Shown: positions 46,980 through 56,615, counted from the first letter of the stretch. The stretch is DNA of 64,000 bases from Thioclava sp. GXIMD4216 (GCF_037949285.1 NZ_CP149926.1:2397501-2461500), one strand, 5' to 3'. Program-made: numbers and translations. The notes: generated by a model not told the origin, from the letters alone.

Positions 46980-49517
46980 TCATTGTTGCTGTTTCGGAGC
47001 CAAGAGCGCAAAATGCGCCGCAGCAAGCCGCGCCACCGGCACACGAAATGGTGAACAGGACACATAATCGAAGCCCGCAGCCCGACAGAAGGCAATCGAT
47101 TCGGGGTTTCCGCCATGTTCGCCACAGACCGAAATCGTGATATCGCGCCGCGTCGCACGCCCCCGCCCTGCCCCGATCAGCAGCAGCTCGCCCACCCCTT
47201 CGATGTCGAGAATATGGAACGGGTCCTCGGCAAAGACGCGCTGATTGACATAGGTCGACATGAAGCGCCCCGCATCATCGCGCGACAAGCCATAGGTCAT
47301 CTGGGTCAGGTCGTTCGTCCCGAAGGACATGAACTCGGCATGTTCGGCAATCTCGCCCGCGCGCAGCGCCGCCCGCGGGGTCTCCATCATGACGCCAAGA
47401 CGGTAGGAAAACTGCGCCTTCTGCTGGGTGCGGACAGCCGCTGCCACCGCATCGATCCGCGTCTTCACCAGCTCGACCTCACGCGAGGCCGAAACCAGCG
47501 GGATCATGATCTCGGGCACGATAACCGACCCGCGCCGCCCCGCCTCGATCACCGCCTCGAAAATGGCGCGGGCCTGCATGTCGTAGATTTCGGGCAGGGT
47601 CACCCCAAGGCGCACCCCCCGCATGCCAAGCATCGGATTAAACTCGTTCAGCGCCTCGCAGCGCCGCGTGACCTCCGAAAGCGGACGCCCCACGGCCTCG
47701 GCCAGTTCGCGCAGACCTTCGCGGTCATGCGGCAGGAATTCATGCAAAGGCGGGTCGAACAGCCGGATACAGACCGGCGCCCCCGCCATAATGTCGAACA
47801 GCGCGATGAAATCGTTGCGCTGCATCGGCAGCAGACGTTCCAGCACGGCCGCGCGATCCTCGGGGCTGTCCACGAAAATCATCTCGCGCATCACGGTCAG
47901 CCGGTCTTCATCGAAGAACATATGTTCGGTCCGGCACAGCCCGATCCCGTCCGCCTCGAAGTTACGCGCCGTGCGGGCATCATCGGGCGTGTCGGCATTG
48001 GCGCGGATACCGATGTCGCGCACATTATCCGCCCAACGCAGAAGCGTGCGGAACCCGTCATCCAGCGCGGGTTCCAGCATCTCGGCCTCGCCTAGCAGCA
48101 CTTCACCGCTGGAGCCATCGACCGTGATGATATCGCCCTCGCGGAACACCCGCCCCTTGGGGCCGGTGAAACTACGGTCGCGCGAATTGAGCGTGATGGA
48201 ATTGCAGCCCACGATGCAAGGCAGCCCCAGACCGCGCGCAATCACCGCCGCATGGCTGGTCATGCCGCCCCGTTCGGTCAGCACCGCATTGGCCGCATGC
48301 ATGCCGCGGATATCCTCGGGCTGGGTCTCGCGGCGCACCAGAATGCAGGGTTCGTCCCGCGCCGCCGCCGCCTGCGCCGCCGAGGCCGAGAACACGATCT
48401 TGCCCGTCGCCGCCCCCGGCGAGGCCGCGATTCCCCTAGCGATCACATCGCGGGGCGCGCGCGGGTCCACCTGATAGTGCAAGAGCTCGGTCAGGGCACG
48501 CGGTTCCACCCGCAACAGCGCCTCGTCGCGCGGGATCACCCCGTCTTCGGCCAAAGCCACGGCGATCCGCACCGCCGCGCGGGCCGAACGTTGCACCCGC
48601 ACCGCATCAATCACCGCGATCCGCCCGCTTTCGATGGTGAACTCGATCTGCATCTCCTCGCGCAGGCGGGTCCGGCAGACAGGGCTATAGCTGCAAAGCT
48701 GGGCAAACACATCGGGGGCCACATCCTCCAGTGCCGCGCCACGCGGGTCGCTGGTCAGATAATGGGTGTCCACCGCATTGGTCCGCCCCTGCGACTGGCC
48801 ACGGAACCGCCCCGTAATCTGCGGTTGACCGGTGACACTTTCAACAAACTGGATCGTCCCCGACCCCGACAGGCCGGGACCGATGCCCAGTGCCATCTCC
48901 TGCAGCACCAGCCCCAGCGTCGCCTCGGCGGGCGCGCCTTTGGCCTGCCGCAGAAGCCGCGCCGTTGTGCCTTCCCACGCCCGCGCCATAGAGCGCAGAA
49001 CCTCGCGCAGTTGCAGCAACGGATCTTGCGGGAAATCGTCATCCATTTCTTCGGCAAATGCGGCAAGCGCTTGTTCCAGCGCCCCGTCGCCCGCCTCGGC
49101 CGAGAACATGTCGGGGTCAAGCCGCGCGACATGGATCGCATAGCCTTGCACGAAATTCAGATAGAGCGCATCCGCCGCCTCCTGCCCGTGGCTGGCGCAA
49201 AGACGCTGATGCATGGCGTCATTCATGCCCACATTCAGCACCGTCCCCGGCCCGCCCCATTCGGGGTTTTCGGGGCTGGAGCGCACGGAAATCAGGAAAT
49301 CCTGCCCGAAAACATTGGTCAAAGGCGCCAGATCGGGCATCTGCCCCGTGGCAATCGCCTTCACCGTTTCAACCGGCAGCGCAACTGTCGGCGGCACCGG
49401 CAGATCAAGCCGGATCAGGCGCTGCAGGCATTTTGCCCGCCAGCCGTGCCGCGATTTCTCAACTCTGGCCGTCGGGGTCAACTCGACGAATTCGGGAAAA
49501 TCATAGAATTTCTGCAT
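46980..49517 (-). CDS. Pyruvate, phosphate dikinase-like protein (short, N-terminally divergent)
   Basis: 845 residues in PPDK order: ATP-grasp-like N domain, central phosphohistidine domain with ERGGMTSHAAVIARGLG (phosphorylated His in TSHAAV), and a C-terminal PEP/pyruvate barrel ending in the CGEHGGNPESIAFC active-site Cys motif. The N-terminus is shorter than usual, and the canonical glycine-rich opening of PPDK (LGGKGANLAEM type) is missing; the region that normally reads RSGAxxSMPGMMDTVLN is RSSPENPEWGGPGTVLN. It may be a paralogue with changed nucleotide use. It follows glyS on the same strand by 131 nt. Confidence 0.88.
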   Translation of the reverse strand: MQKFYDFPEFVELTPTARVEKSRHGWRAKCLQRLIRLDLPVPPTVALPVETVKAIATGQMPDLAPLTNVFGQDFLISVRSSPENPEWGGPGTVLNVGMNDAMHQRLCASHGQEAADALYLNFVQGYAIHVARLDPDMFSAEAGDGALEQALAAFAEEMDDDFPQDPLLQLREVLRSMARAWEGTTARLLRQAKGAPAEATLGLVLQEMALGIGPGLSGSGTIQFVESVTGQPQITGRFRGQSQGRTNAVDTHYLTSDPRGAALEDVAPDVFAQLCSYSPVCRTRLREEMQIEFTIESGRIAVIDAVRVQRSARAAVRIAVALAEDGVIPRDEALLRVEPRALTELLHYQVDPRAPRDVIARGIAASPGAATGKIVFSASAAQAAAARDEPCILVRRETQPEDIRGMHAANAVLTERGGMTSHAAVIARGLGLPCIVGCNSITLNSRDRSFTGPKGRVFREGDIITVDGSSGEVLLGEAEMLEPALDDGFRTLLRWADNVRDIGIRANADTPDDARTARNFEADGIGLCRTEHMFFDEDRLTVMREMIFVDSPEDRAAVLERLLPMQRNDFIALFDIMAGAPVCIRLFDPPLHEFLPHDREGLRELAEAVGRPLSEVTRRCEALNEFNPMLGMRGVRLGVTLPEIYDMQARAIFEAVIEAGRRGSVIVPEIMIPLVSASREVELVKTRIDAVAAAVRTQQKAQFSYRLGVMMETPRAALRAGEIAEHAEFMSFGTNDLTQMTYGLSRDDAGRFMSTYVNQRVFAEDPFHILDIEGVGELLLIGAGRGRATRRDITISVCGEHGGNPESIAFCRAAGFDYVSCSPFRVPVARLAAAHFALLAPKQQQ

Positions 49518-49648
49518 CGCAGCACGCCCTATTTTGCAGGTGCAGCATACATGAAAACCGGAGGCACGCAAAGCATGTGCCGCCGGTTTCGCATGAACAA
49601 CTTTTTACCAAACCAACCTGCTTGAAAAATAGCAGGCAGATAAAGCAC

Positions 49649-51709
49649 TTAGCCCTCGATTCGGTTCAGATCGGCCACCGAGAGACAGATCTGACGAATA
49701 CGCGAGAGCAGGTTCAGACGGTTCCGGCGCACGATCTGGTTGTCGGAATTGATCTGCACGGCGGTGAAGAACGCATCGATCGGCGCGCGAAGCTGGGCCA
49801 TCGCCCCCATCGCGCTTGCAAATTCTTCAGCTTTCATCGCGGGCGTGATCTCGGCCTCGGCCTTATCAAGGGCGGCAAACAGCGCCTTCTCCTCGGGGCC
49901 TTCGGCAAATTTCACATCCGCGCCGAAGCTGTATTCAACGCCATCCTTCTCTTCGGCCTGCGCCAGAATGTTATTGGCGCGCTTATAGCCCTGAATCAGG
50001 TTCTCGCCATCATCGGTTTTCAGGAAGCCCGACAGCGCCTCGGCACGGTTGACCAGCAGCGTCAGGTCATCATTTCCGGGCATCGCCAGAACCGCATCGA
50101 TCACATCATGGCGGATGCCCTGATCCTTCAGATAGACCTTCAGACGGTCATGGAAGAAGGACAGAAGATCGCCCCCGTCCGCGCCCTCATAGCCTTTGGC
50201 AAAGACCTCCAGCAGGTTCAGACGCAGCTCATTGGTCAGGATCAGGCGGATCACCCCCAAAGCCGCACGGCGCAGCGCAAAGGGGTCTTTGGAACCGGTG
50301 GGCTTTTCGTCAATCGCCCAGAAGCCCGTCAGCGTGTCGATCTTATCGGCCAGAGCCACGGCCACCGTCACCGGCGCGGTGGGCACATCATCGGACGGGC
50401 CCAGCGGCGAGTAATGGTCGCGGCAGGCATCGGCCACGGCCTCGGGCAGACCCGCACGTTGCGCATAATAGCGCCCCATGATCCCCTGCAGTTCGGGGAA
50501 TTCATAGACCATTTCCGAGCGCAGATCGGCCTTGGCGACTTGGGCGGCCTCACGGGCCAGATCGGGCGACGCGCCGACCTTATCCGCAATCTCACCGGCC
50601 AGTGCCGCGATCCGCGCGATGCGGTCGGCCTGAGAGCCAAGCGCGTTATGGAAGGTCACATCGGCCAGACCTGCGCCCATGCCCGACAGGCCTTCGGTTT
50701 TCACCAGACGGTTGTCGTTTTCCCAGAAGAATTTGGCATCCGACAGACGCGCCGAAAGCACCTTCTGGTTGCCCTTCAGGATGGTCGCGCCATGATCCGC
50801 CGTCTGGCGGTTGGCCACGGTGACAAAGCCCTCGATCCGGCCCGTCTTCGGGTTTTTCACCGAGAAGAACTTCTGGTGCTCTTTCATCGAGGTCTGCAGC
50901 ACCTCGGGCGGCAGTTCGAGGAATTCCGCGTCGATCTCGCCCATCAGCGCCACGGGGCATTCGACAAGCCCCGCCACCTCGGTCAGCAGGCCACGGTCGG
51001 CCACAAGTTCAAGCCCGCGGGCAAAGGCCATCTGCTCGGCATCATGCCAGATGGTCTGTTCACGCTCGGCACTGTCCAGAACGACGGATGCCGCCGCCAG
51101 CTTGGCGCAGTAATCCTCAAAGCCCGTCACAGCAAAACGGCCCGGCGCCATAAAGCGGTGGCCTTCGGTCGTATTGCCCGACTTGATGCCGTCGATGTCC
51201 AGCTCAACCACTTCGGCGCCGCTTTCATCGGACAAAAGGCACAAGATCGAATGCAGCGGGCGCACCCAACGCAAGGAGCCCGCGCCCCAGCGCATCGACT
51301 TCGGCCAAGGGAAATTGCGGATGGTCTTTTCCAGCACCTCGGCAATGATCGCAGGTGCCGGACGGCCCTCTTTCTCGACGACGGCAAAATAGACCTGCCC
51401 CTTTTTCTCGTCGCGGATCTCCAGCTGGTCCAGCGTCAGACCGGTCGAGCGCAGGAAGCCCTCAACCGCTTTCTCGGGCGCGCCGACCTTGGGGCCTTTG
51501 CGTTCCTCGCGCAGGGTCGGGCTCTCTTTCGACAGGCCCTCCAGCGTCAGCACAAGGCGACGCGGGGTGGAAAACGCCCCCGCCGAGGCGTAGGTGAGGC
51601 CCGCCTCGACCAGCCCGTCGGTCACAAGCTTCTTGAGGTCCTCGCGCGCGCGGCCCTGCATCCGCGCGGGAATTTCCTCGGAAAAGAGTTCGATTAGAAG
51701 ATCGGGCAT
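49649..51709 (-). CDS. glyS: Glycine-tRNA ligase, beta subunit
   Basis: 686 residues, typical of the alpha2-beta2 enzyme. MPDLLIELFSEEIPARMQGRA is the normal beginning; NPKTGRIEGFVTVANR and YEFPELQGIMGRYYA are conserved family stretches, and the C-terminal part is the anticodon-binding domain. It works with GlyQ, encoded 1 gene upstream. ATG 51709 is next to the stop of the small exported protein gene (51711). Confidence 0.97.
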   Translation of the reverse strand: MPDLLIELFSEEIPARMQGRAREDLKKLVTDGLVEAGLTYASAGAFSTPRRLVLTLEGLSKESPTLREERKGPKVGAPEKAVEGFLRSTGLTLDQLEIRDEKKGQVYFAVVEKEGRPAPAIIAEVLEKTIRNFPWPKSMRWGAGSLRWVRPLHSILCLLSDESGAEVVELDIDGIKSGNTTEGHRFMAPGRFAVTGFEDYCAKLAAASVVLDSAEREQTIWHDAEQMAFARGLELVADRGLLTEVAGLVECPVALMGEIDAEFLELPPEVLQTSMKEHQKFFSVKNPKTGRIEGFVTVANRQTADHGATILKGNQKVLSARLSDAKFFWENDNRLVKTEGLSGMGAGLADVTFHNALGSQADRIARIAALAGEIADKVGASPDLAREAAQVAKADLRSEMVYEFPELQGIMGRYYAQRAGLPEAVADACRDHYSPLGPSDDVPTAPVTVAVALADKIDTLTGFWAIDEKPTGSKDPFALRRAALGVIRLILTNELRLNLLEVFAKGYEGADGGDLLSFFHDRLKVYLKDQGIRHDVIDAVLAMPGNDDLTLLVNRAEALSGFLKTDDGENLIQGYKRANNILAQAEEKDGVEYSFGADVKFAEGPEEKALFAALDKAEAEITPAMKAEEFASAMGAMAQLRAPIDAFFTAVQINSDNQIVRRNRLNLLSRIRQICLSVADLNRIEG

Positions 51710-51710
51710 G

Positions 51711-52148
51711 TCAATTCTCCGCGGCGTGTCGCTGATGCCAGGCATAGGCCCGGCCATCGGAATAAATGGCCACCACCCGGTCCATACCGGGGGTGATGTC
51801 GGGTTCGGACAGGAAGGCCACAGCCTCGCCTGTGCGCAGATCCTCGGTCAGGCGGGCCGGATCATAGCAGGACAGCCCACGGGTGTCCGGCTCGGGCTTG
51901 GCCAGAGGGTCTACGGTGAAAGTTTCGGTCAGCATGCCAAGGCTGAGGGGCGTGGTGAAACAGCCCCGATAATCCGCGGCCAAGGCATCCTGCGTGGTTT
52001 TAAGACCGTCCGTCAGGATCGGCTCGGGCTGGCCTGACGAAATCGACACAAGACGGATCTCCTGCGCCTGCGGGGTCGCCGCAAGCGCGAGAGAGGCGGT
52101 TCCCCCCGCCAGAGCCACAAGGGCCAGTATCCTGTGCCAAGCCGCCAT
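51711..52148 (-). CDS. Small exported/membrane protein between glyQ and glyS (DUF6446-like)
   Basis: 145 residues. An N-terminal hydrophobic segment (MAAWHRILALVALAGGTASL) acts as signal peptide or anchor; the rest would be periplasmic. Two Cys (RGCFTT and GLSCYD) could pair. The C-terminal AVAFLSEPDITPGMDRVVAI with AYAWHQ resembles DUF6446 as I recall it, a family found between glyQ and glyS in Rhodobacterales. Function unknown. Gaps to glyQ and glyS are 2 and 1 nt, so it is fully part of that operon. Confidence 0.82.
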   Translation of the reverse strand: MAAWHRILALVALAGGTASLALAATPQAQEIRLVSISSGQPEPILTDGLKTTQDALAADYRGCFTTPLSLGMLTETFTVDPLAKPEPDTRGLSCYDPARLTEDLRTGEAVAFLSEPDITPGMDRVVAIYSDGRAYAWHQRHAAEN

Positions 52149-52150
52149 GA

Positions 52151-53086
52151 TCAGGCCGCGCCGCCTGCGGGCGTGCGCACAAAGGCATCGGCGCATTGCT
52201 TGGCCAGCGCCCGCACCCGCCCGATATAGGCCTGACGCTCGGTGACCGAGATCACGCCGCGCGCATCCAGCAGGTTGAAGAGGTGGCTGGCCTTGATGCA
52301 TTGATCATAGGCGGGATGGGCCATGATGATCCGGCGCTCGGCGCTGTCTTCATCGGCTTGGGCCAGAATACGCTCGCATTCGGCTTCGGCATCCTTGAAG
52401 TGCTGCAAAAGCATATCGGTATCGGCCACATCGAAGTTCCAGCGGGAATATTCCTGCTCGGTCTGCTTGAAGACATCGCCATATTTCAGCGCGATCGGCG
52501 CGTCGGGGTCGTTGAAGGGCATATCCATCACATGGTCGATGCCCAGCACATACATCGCCAGACGCTCAAGACCATAGGTCAGCTCGCCCGAAACGGGGTG
52601 GCAGTCATGACCGCCGACCTGCTGGAAATAGGTAAACTGCGACACTTCCATGCCGTCGCACCAGACTTCCCAGCCCAGCCCCCAAGCGCCCAGCGTCGGG
52701 GATTCCCAGTCGTCTTCCACAAAACGGATGTCATGCAGGTCGATATCGATCCCGATCGCGCGCAGCGAGCCCAGATAGAGCTCTTGCAGATCCGGCGGGC
52801 TGGGTTTGATCAGCACCTGATACTGGTAGTAATGCTGCAGGCGGTTGGGGTTTTCCCCGTAACGGCCATCGGTCGGACGGCGCGAGGGCTGCACATAGGC
52901 GGCGGCCCAAGGCTTGGAGCCAAGCGAACGCAGCGTGGTCGCAGGGTGGAAGGTGCCCGCCCCTACTTCCATGTCATAGGGCTGCATGATCGCGCAGCCC
53001 TTGCCCGCCCAATAGGCTTGCAGCCGCAGGATAATCTCCTGAAACGACCGCGGCGCGGCGGGTTTGGTGGCGGTGGCATCTGACAT
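52151..53086 (-). CDS. glyQ: Glycine-tRNA ligase, alpha subunit
   Basis: 311 residues, class II core of the tetrameric GlyRS. Conserved [22 protein letters not shown] (quoted in part), [31 protein letters not shown] and [21 protein letters not shown] are all family signatures. ATG 53086 gives [14 protein letters not shown]. It is the first gene of the glyQ-small protein-glyS run and is divergent from the exported protein gene at 53270. Confidence 0.97.
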   Translation of the reverse strand: MSDATATKPAAPRSFQEIILRLQAYWAGKGCAIMQPYDMEVGAGTFHPATTLRSLGSKPWAAAYVQPSRRPTDGRYGENPNRLQHYYQYQVLIKPSPPDLQELYLGSLRAIGIDIDLHDIRFVEDDWESPTLGAWGLGWEVWCDGMEVSQFTYFQQVGGHDCHPVSGELTYGLERLAMYVLGIDHVMDMPFNDPDAPIALKYGDVFKQTEQEYSRWNFDVADTDMLLQHFKDAEAECERILAQADEDSAERRIIMAHPAYDQCIKASHLFNLLDARGVISVTERQAYIGRVRALAKQCADAFVRTPAGGAA

Positions 53087-53269
53087 GCGAACTCTCCCAG
53101 ACGGATCTGTCATCGAAACTTGCCTATGCCTGATAGGCAAGCCCGCAAGCGGGGTCAACGTGCAACAACACGCAGCCTTGGACAACCGCACCGGCTTTAA
53201 GGGATGACGCGGGCCAAAACCCTGCTAATTTGCGCCAACTTTGCAATTTTGAACAGGGCAGGAATTATA

Positions 53270-55207
53270 ATGAGGGTTATGCGCAAAGCTGTGTCGATGA
53301 TGGTCGGGGCCAGCCTGACGGGAATGGTCTGGGCAGGCGCAGCATGGGCGGCCCCCCTGTGGCTGCAGATCGAAGCCCAGCCCTCGCTGGCACAGGCCGA
53401 ACAATCGGCACGCGGTTGGTCCAGCCTGCCCGATCTGGCGGGCTTTGCGATGACCACAGGATGGTATGCCATTTCCGTCGGTCCGTTCGACACACGCGAG
53501 GCCGCCAATGACCGCCGCCGCCTACTGCAACGCGAGGGGCTGATCCCCTCTGATTCCTATGTCACCGACGGGGCCAATTACCGCCAGCAGTTCTGGCCGG
53601 TCGGCGCGCGCTTCCAGCAAGTTCCAACGTCTCAGGCCACGGCCCCACAGACCCCGCAGGATGCACCCGTTAGCGCGGGCGATCCGATTGCCCCCGTGGG
53701 CGAGATGACCGCCCTTCCCGAGGCCGCGGCATCGCAGCCTGCGACACCCACCACACCGGCCACCGAAACGGGCACAGAGCCCGCGCCCGCGCCCGCGCAA
53801 AGCCCGTCTGAAACGCCCGCTCTTGTCCAGCCGTCCCCCGCACAGCCCGATCCTGCTGTGGCACAAGAGGCCCCGCCGGTCGAAACGCTGGCCCAGTCCC
53901 GTCAGCGCGAATCCCTTCTGACGCGCGACGAGAAGATGGCCATTCAGGATGCGCTCTCGTGGCAGGGCGTCTATACCGGTCGACTGGATGCGTCTTTCGG
54001 TCCGGGCACGCGCAGCTCGATTGCCGCTTGGCAGAGCGCACAGGGCGAAGAGCCGACAGGCGTGCTGACATCCGCCCAGCAGGCCGCCCTTCTGGCCCAA
54101 GTCGAAAAGGAACGCGCCGAACTCGGGCTGGAGATCGTCGAGAATAACGATGCCGGCATCCGTATTGCCCTGCCCACCGGTCTGGTGGCGTTCAAAGGCT
54201 ATGACGCGCCGTTCGTGACCTATGGCCCGAAGGACGGATCTGGGGTGTCGGTGCTACTGATCTCGCGTCAGGGCGACGCCAAGAACCTCGGCGCGCTATA
54301 TGATGTGATGCAGCGTCTGGAAATGGTCCCGATGGAAGGGCCGCGCGCCCGGACCGCGACCGCGTTCCATATCGAGGGACGAAACGACAGGATTGTCTCT
54401 TATACACAGGCAGCTCTATCAGGCGGTCTGATCAAGGGCTTTACGCTGGTCTGGCCCGCAAATGGCGATATGGCACAGCGCGCGCGCGTGCTGAACGCCA
54501 TGCAGCAGAACTTCCAGCCCTTCGGCAATCAGGCACTGGACCCGACCTTGGGCAAGCCGATGACCGTTAGCCGCGAAGACCTGACCAGCGGGCTCGACAT
54601 CCGCAAACCCGCCTTTGCGCGGTCAGGCTTTTATGTGGACAGCCACGGAACGGTCGCCACCGCCGCCGCCGGTATCGACAGTTGCACGCGCCTGACCATC
54701 GAGGATGGCAAGGCCAAGCTGACGGCACAGGACAAGGATCTGGGGCTGGCCCTGCTGACGCCGGAAAAACCGCTATCGCCCCGTCAGGTTGCCAAATTCC
54801 AGACGGCACAAACCGCGCCGGGGGCCGATATCGCCGTGGCAGGGTTCTCCTATCCCGAGGCGCTTTCGGCACCGGTGCTCAGCTTCGGAACGCTCACGGC
54901 GCTCAAGGGGTTGGAGAACGAACCCCAGCAGGCACGTCTGGCCCTGCGCAGCCTGCCTGGCGATGTCGGCGGCCCCGTGCTGGACAGCTCGGGCGCGGTG
55001 ATCGGCATGGTGCTGCCCAAGACCACCGCAGATGACAAGATCCTGCCCGAAGATCTGTCGGTGGCCCTACAAGCCCAGCCAATGGCCGATGCGATGGCCC
55101 GCATGGGCACAGCCCCGGACGCCGCAGAGCCTCATGGGGCCATTGCCACCGAAGACCTCACGCGGGCGGCGCAGGGTCTGGTTGTTCATGTAAGCTGCTG
55201 GAAATAA
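53270..55207 (+). CDS. Exported SPOR / peptidoglycan-binding / inactive trypsin-like protein
   Basis: 645 residues. Signal peptide about 1-26 (ending in GAAWA). Residues ~30-110 resemble a SPOR fold (GWYAISVGPFDTREAANDR). A Pro/Ala/Glu-rich linker spans ~120-210. Residues ~217-278 are a peptidoglycan-binding domain type 1 (AIQDALSWQGVYTGRLDASF, then FGPGTRSSIAAWQ). The C-terminal ~200 residues have the trypsin/DegP plan, but where the catalytic His is expected the sequence reads TAAAGI (A467) and the Ser motif reads GDVGGPV (V566 in place of Ser). So it is probably a catalytically dead envelope protein. ATG 53270 follows AGGAA. Confidence 0.85.
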   Translation: MRVMRKAVSMMVGASLTGMVWAGAAWAAPLWLQIEAQPSLAQAEQSARGWSSLPDLAGFAMTTGWYAISVGPFDTREAANDRRRLLQREGLIPSDSYVTDGANYRQQFWPVGARFQQVPTSQATAPQTPQDAPVSAGDPIAPVGEMTALPEAAASQPATPTTPATETGTEPAPAPAQSPSETPALVQPSPAQPDPAVAQEAPPVETLAQSRQRESLLTRDEKMAIQDALSWQGVYTGRLDASFGPGTRSSIAAWQSAQGEEPTGVLTSAQQAALLAQVEKERAELGLEIVENNDAGIRIALPTGLVAFKGYDAPFVTYGPKDGSGVSVLLISRQGDAKNLGALYDVMQRLEMVPMEGPRARTATAFHIEGRNDRIVSYTQAALSGGLIKGFTLVWPANGDMAQRARVLNAMQQNFQPFGNQALDPTLGKPMTVSREDLTSGLDIRKPAFARSGFYVDSHGTVATAAAGIDSCTRLTIEDGKAKLTAQDKDLGLALLTPEKPLSPRQVAKFQTAQTAPGADIAVAGFSYPEALSAPVLSFGTLTALKGLENEPQQARLALRSLPGDVGGPVLDSSGAVIGMVLPKTTADDKILPEDLSVALQAQPMADAMARMGTAPDAAEPHGAIATEDLTRAAQGLVVHVSCWK

Positions 55208-55215
55208 GGGAGACA

Positions 55216-55248
55216 CCCCTGCAAGTGCCGTTTGCACATTTGCAGGGG
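55216..55248. terminator. Hairpin between convergent exported-protein and hisN genes
   Basis: Stem cccctgcaa (55216-55224) with ttgcagggg (55240-55248), continued inside by gtgc/gcac with a 2-nt bulge. It starts 8 nt after the 55207 stop. There is no T run on either strand, so it may terminate both genes only weakly. Confidence 0.5.
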
Positions 55249-55269
55249 AAAGCGTGCAAGGCGAAGAAA

Positions 55270-56103
55270 TCAGGCGTTCAGAAGCGCCAGCGCTGCGGCA
55301 TGAACCTCGGGGTTTGCCGCAGCAATCACCTGCCCGCCCAGATGCGCCGGACCGCCCTGCCAGTCGGTCACCAGACCGCCTGCTGCCTCGACCACGGCCA
55401 TCGGCCCCTGAATGTCGTATGGATGCAGCTGGGCCTCGATCACCAGGTCGATCTGCCCTGCCGCCAGAAGCGCATAGGCATAGCAGTCCATCCCGTAACG
55501 GGTCAGCTTGGCCGCTTGTGATACCTGCCGGAAAGCCGCGCCTTCTGCGGCCGTGCCCACTTCGGGGAACGTCGTGAACAGCACCGCATCGGCCAGCGCC
55601 TGCGGAGCCGCTGCGCGCGTCTTGAGCGGAAATTCTCCATGCGGCCCGATCAGCCGCGCCTGCCCCAGACCGCCGATAAACCGCTCGCCAATATAGGGTT
55701 GGTCCACGACCCCAAGGAACGGCGCGCCCAAGGCACCGTCAACCACCTGCGCCAAACCGATCAGCACGCCCCAAGTGGGTGTGCCCGACATGAAACCACG
55801 CGTGCCGTCAATCGGGTCAAGCACCCAGACATAGCCGCTTGTGCCAAGCGATTGCCCCTGCTCTTCCCCGTAAATACCATCATTCGGACGTTCTTTTGCC
55901 AGAATGGCGCGCATCGCGGCTTCTGCCGCGCGATCCGCTTCTGTCACCGGATCGAAGCCGCCCGCATCCTTATTGGCTGCAGCAATACCACCAAGCGGAC
56001 GAAACCGCGCCAATGTTTCCACACGCGCCGCATCCGCAAGCCGCTGCGCAAGATCAAGCAAGGCATCGGCTTCAAGAGATGTGATATCCAAAGGCTTTTT
56101 CAT
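55270..56103 (-). CDS. hisN: Inositol monophosphatase family, histidinol-phosphatase-type
   Basis: 277 residues of the IMPase family: DPVTEADRAAE, GIYGEEQG (metal Glu), WVLDPIDGTRGFMSGTPTWG (metal Asp pair) and the C-terminal LHPYDIQGPMAVVEAAGG. The DPIDGTRGF with TPTWG variant and TRYGMDCYAYALLAAG are typical of the histidinol-phosphatase HisN subgroup in alphaproteobacteria. Activity on other sugar phosphates cannot be excluded, and no other his gene is in the window. Confidence 0.88.
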   Translation of the reverse strand: MKKPLDITSLEADALLDLAQRLADAARVETLARFRPLGGIAAANKDAGGFDPVTEADRAAEAAMRAILAKERPNDGIYGEEQGQSLGTSGYVWVLDPIDGTRGFMSGTPTWGVLIGLAQVVDGALGAPFLGVVDQPYIGERFIGGLGQARLIGPHGEFPLKTRAAAPQALADAVLFTTFPEVGTAAEGAAFRQVSQAAKLTRYGMDCYAYALLAAGQIDLVIEAQLHPYDIQGPMAVVEAAGGLVTDWQGGPAHLGGQVIAAANPEVHAAALALLNA

Positions 56104-56249
56104 CGCGCACTCCCGCTTTTGTTCAAGCGGTACAGAGCCACCTTCGGGAGGTCAAGGCAAGGCATGATGCCGCGCCTCGTAAGACGTGCCACCCCACGCC
56201 CTAGCCCGGCCCAGACAGGCCGGACGACATAACGCGCAGGATCGCAAGA

Positions 56250-56615
56250 TCACGCGGCAGAAGACGCCGAGAGAACCTTGGCCAGATCGAACAGGCGGCG
56301 GCGCTGCTCTTCCGGAATCGCGTAATAGGAGCGCACCAGAGCCAGTGCTTCCTTATCCGCCAAGATATCGCCTTCGACCTCTTTCTTCTCGACACGGCCT
56401 TCCAGCCCTTCGAAGAAGAAGGAAATCGGCACATCCAGCGCTTCCGAGATGTCCCAAAGACGCGATGCCGAAACACGGTTCATGCCGGTCTCGTATTTCT
56501 GGATCTGTTGAAATTTGATTCCAACCTTGTCAGCAAGTTGTTGCTGCGTAACGCCAATCATCCAGCGACGATGGCGAATACGTTTGCCCACATGGGCATC
56601 AACTGGGTGTTTCAT
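56250..56615 (-). CDS. XRE-family helix-turn-helix regulator
   Basis: 121 residues. The N-terminal HTH is MIGVTQQQLADKVGIKFQQIQKYETG with MNRVSASRLWDISEALDVP after it (quoted in part), followed by SFFFEGLEG and a helical tail EEQRRRLFDLAKVLSA. Close relatives are widespread and well conserved in Rhizobiales and Rhodobacterales. Start ATG 56615 follows AAGGA. It is divergent from the quinone oxidoreductase gene over 330 nt; regulation of that gene or of itself is possible. Confidence 0.92.
   Translation of the reverse strand: MKHPVDAHVGKRIRHRRWMIGVTQQQLADKVGIKFQQIQKYETGMNRVSASRLWDISEALDVPISFFFEGLEGRVEKKEVEGDILADKEALALVRSYYAIPEEQRRRLFDLAKVLSASSAA

Noticed and set aside
49617..49636. CCTGCT/AGCAGG hairpin between the PPDK-like gene and glyS
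   Set aside because: Six-bp stem with no T run on the minus strand; too weak to call a terminator.
49058..51697. Very long plus-strand open frame (879 codons) antisense to glyS
   Set aside because: It is rich in Arg, Gln, His and Gly with no domain pattern, as expected of the mirror frame of a GC-rich gene. The minus strand encodes a complete GlyS.
54394..54408. 15-nt match to the Tn5/Nextera transposase mosaic end (TGTCTCTTATACACA)
   Set aside because: This string is a known assembly artefact, but here it reads in frame as part of RIVSYTQAALSG, the protein continues sensibly on both sides, and the flanking bases do not match the remaining mosaic end. Most likely chance; raw reads across the site would settle it.
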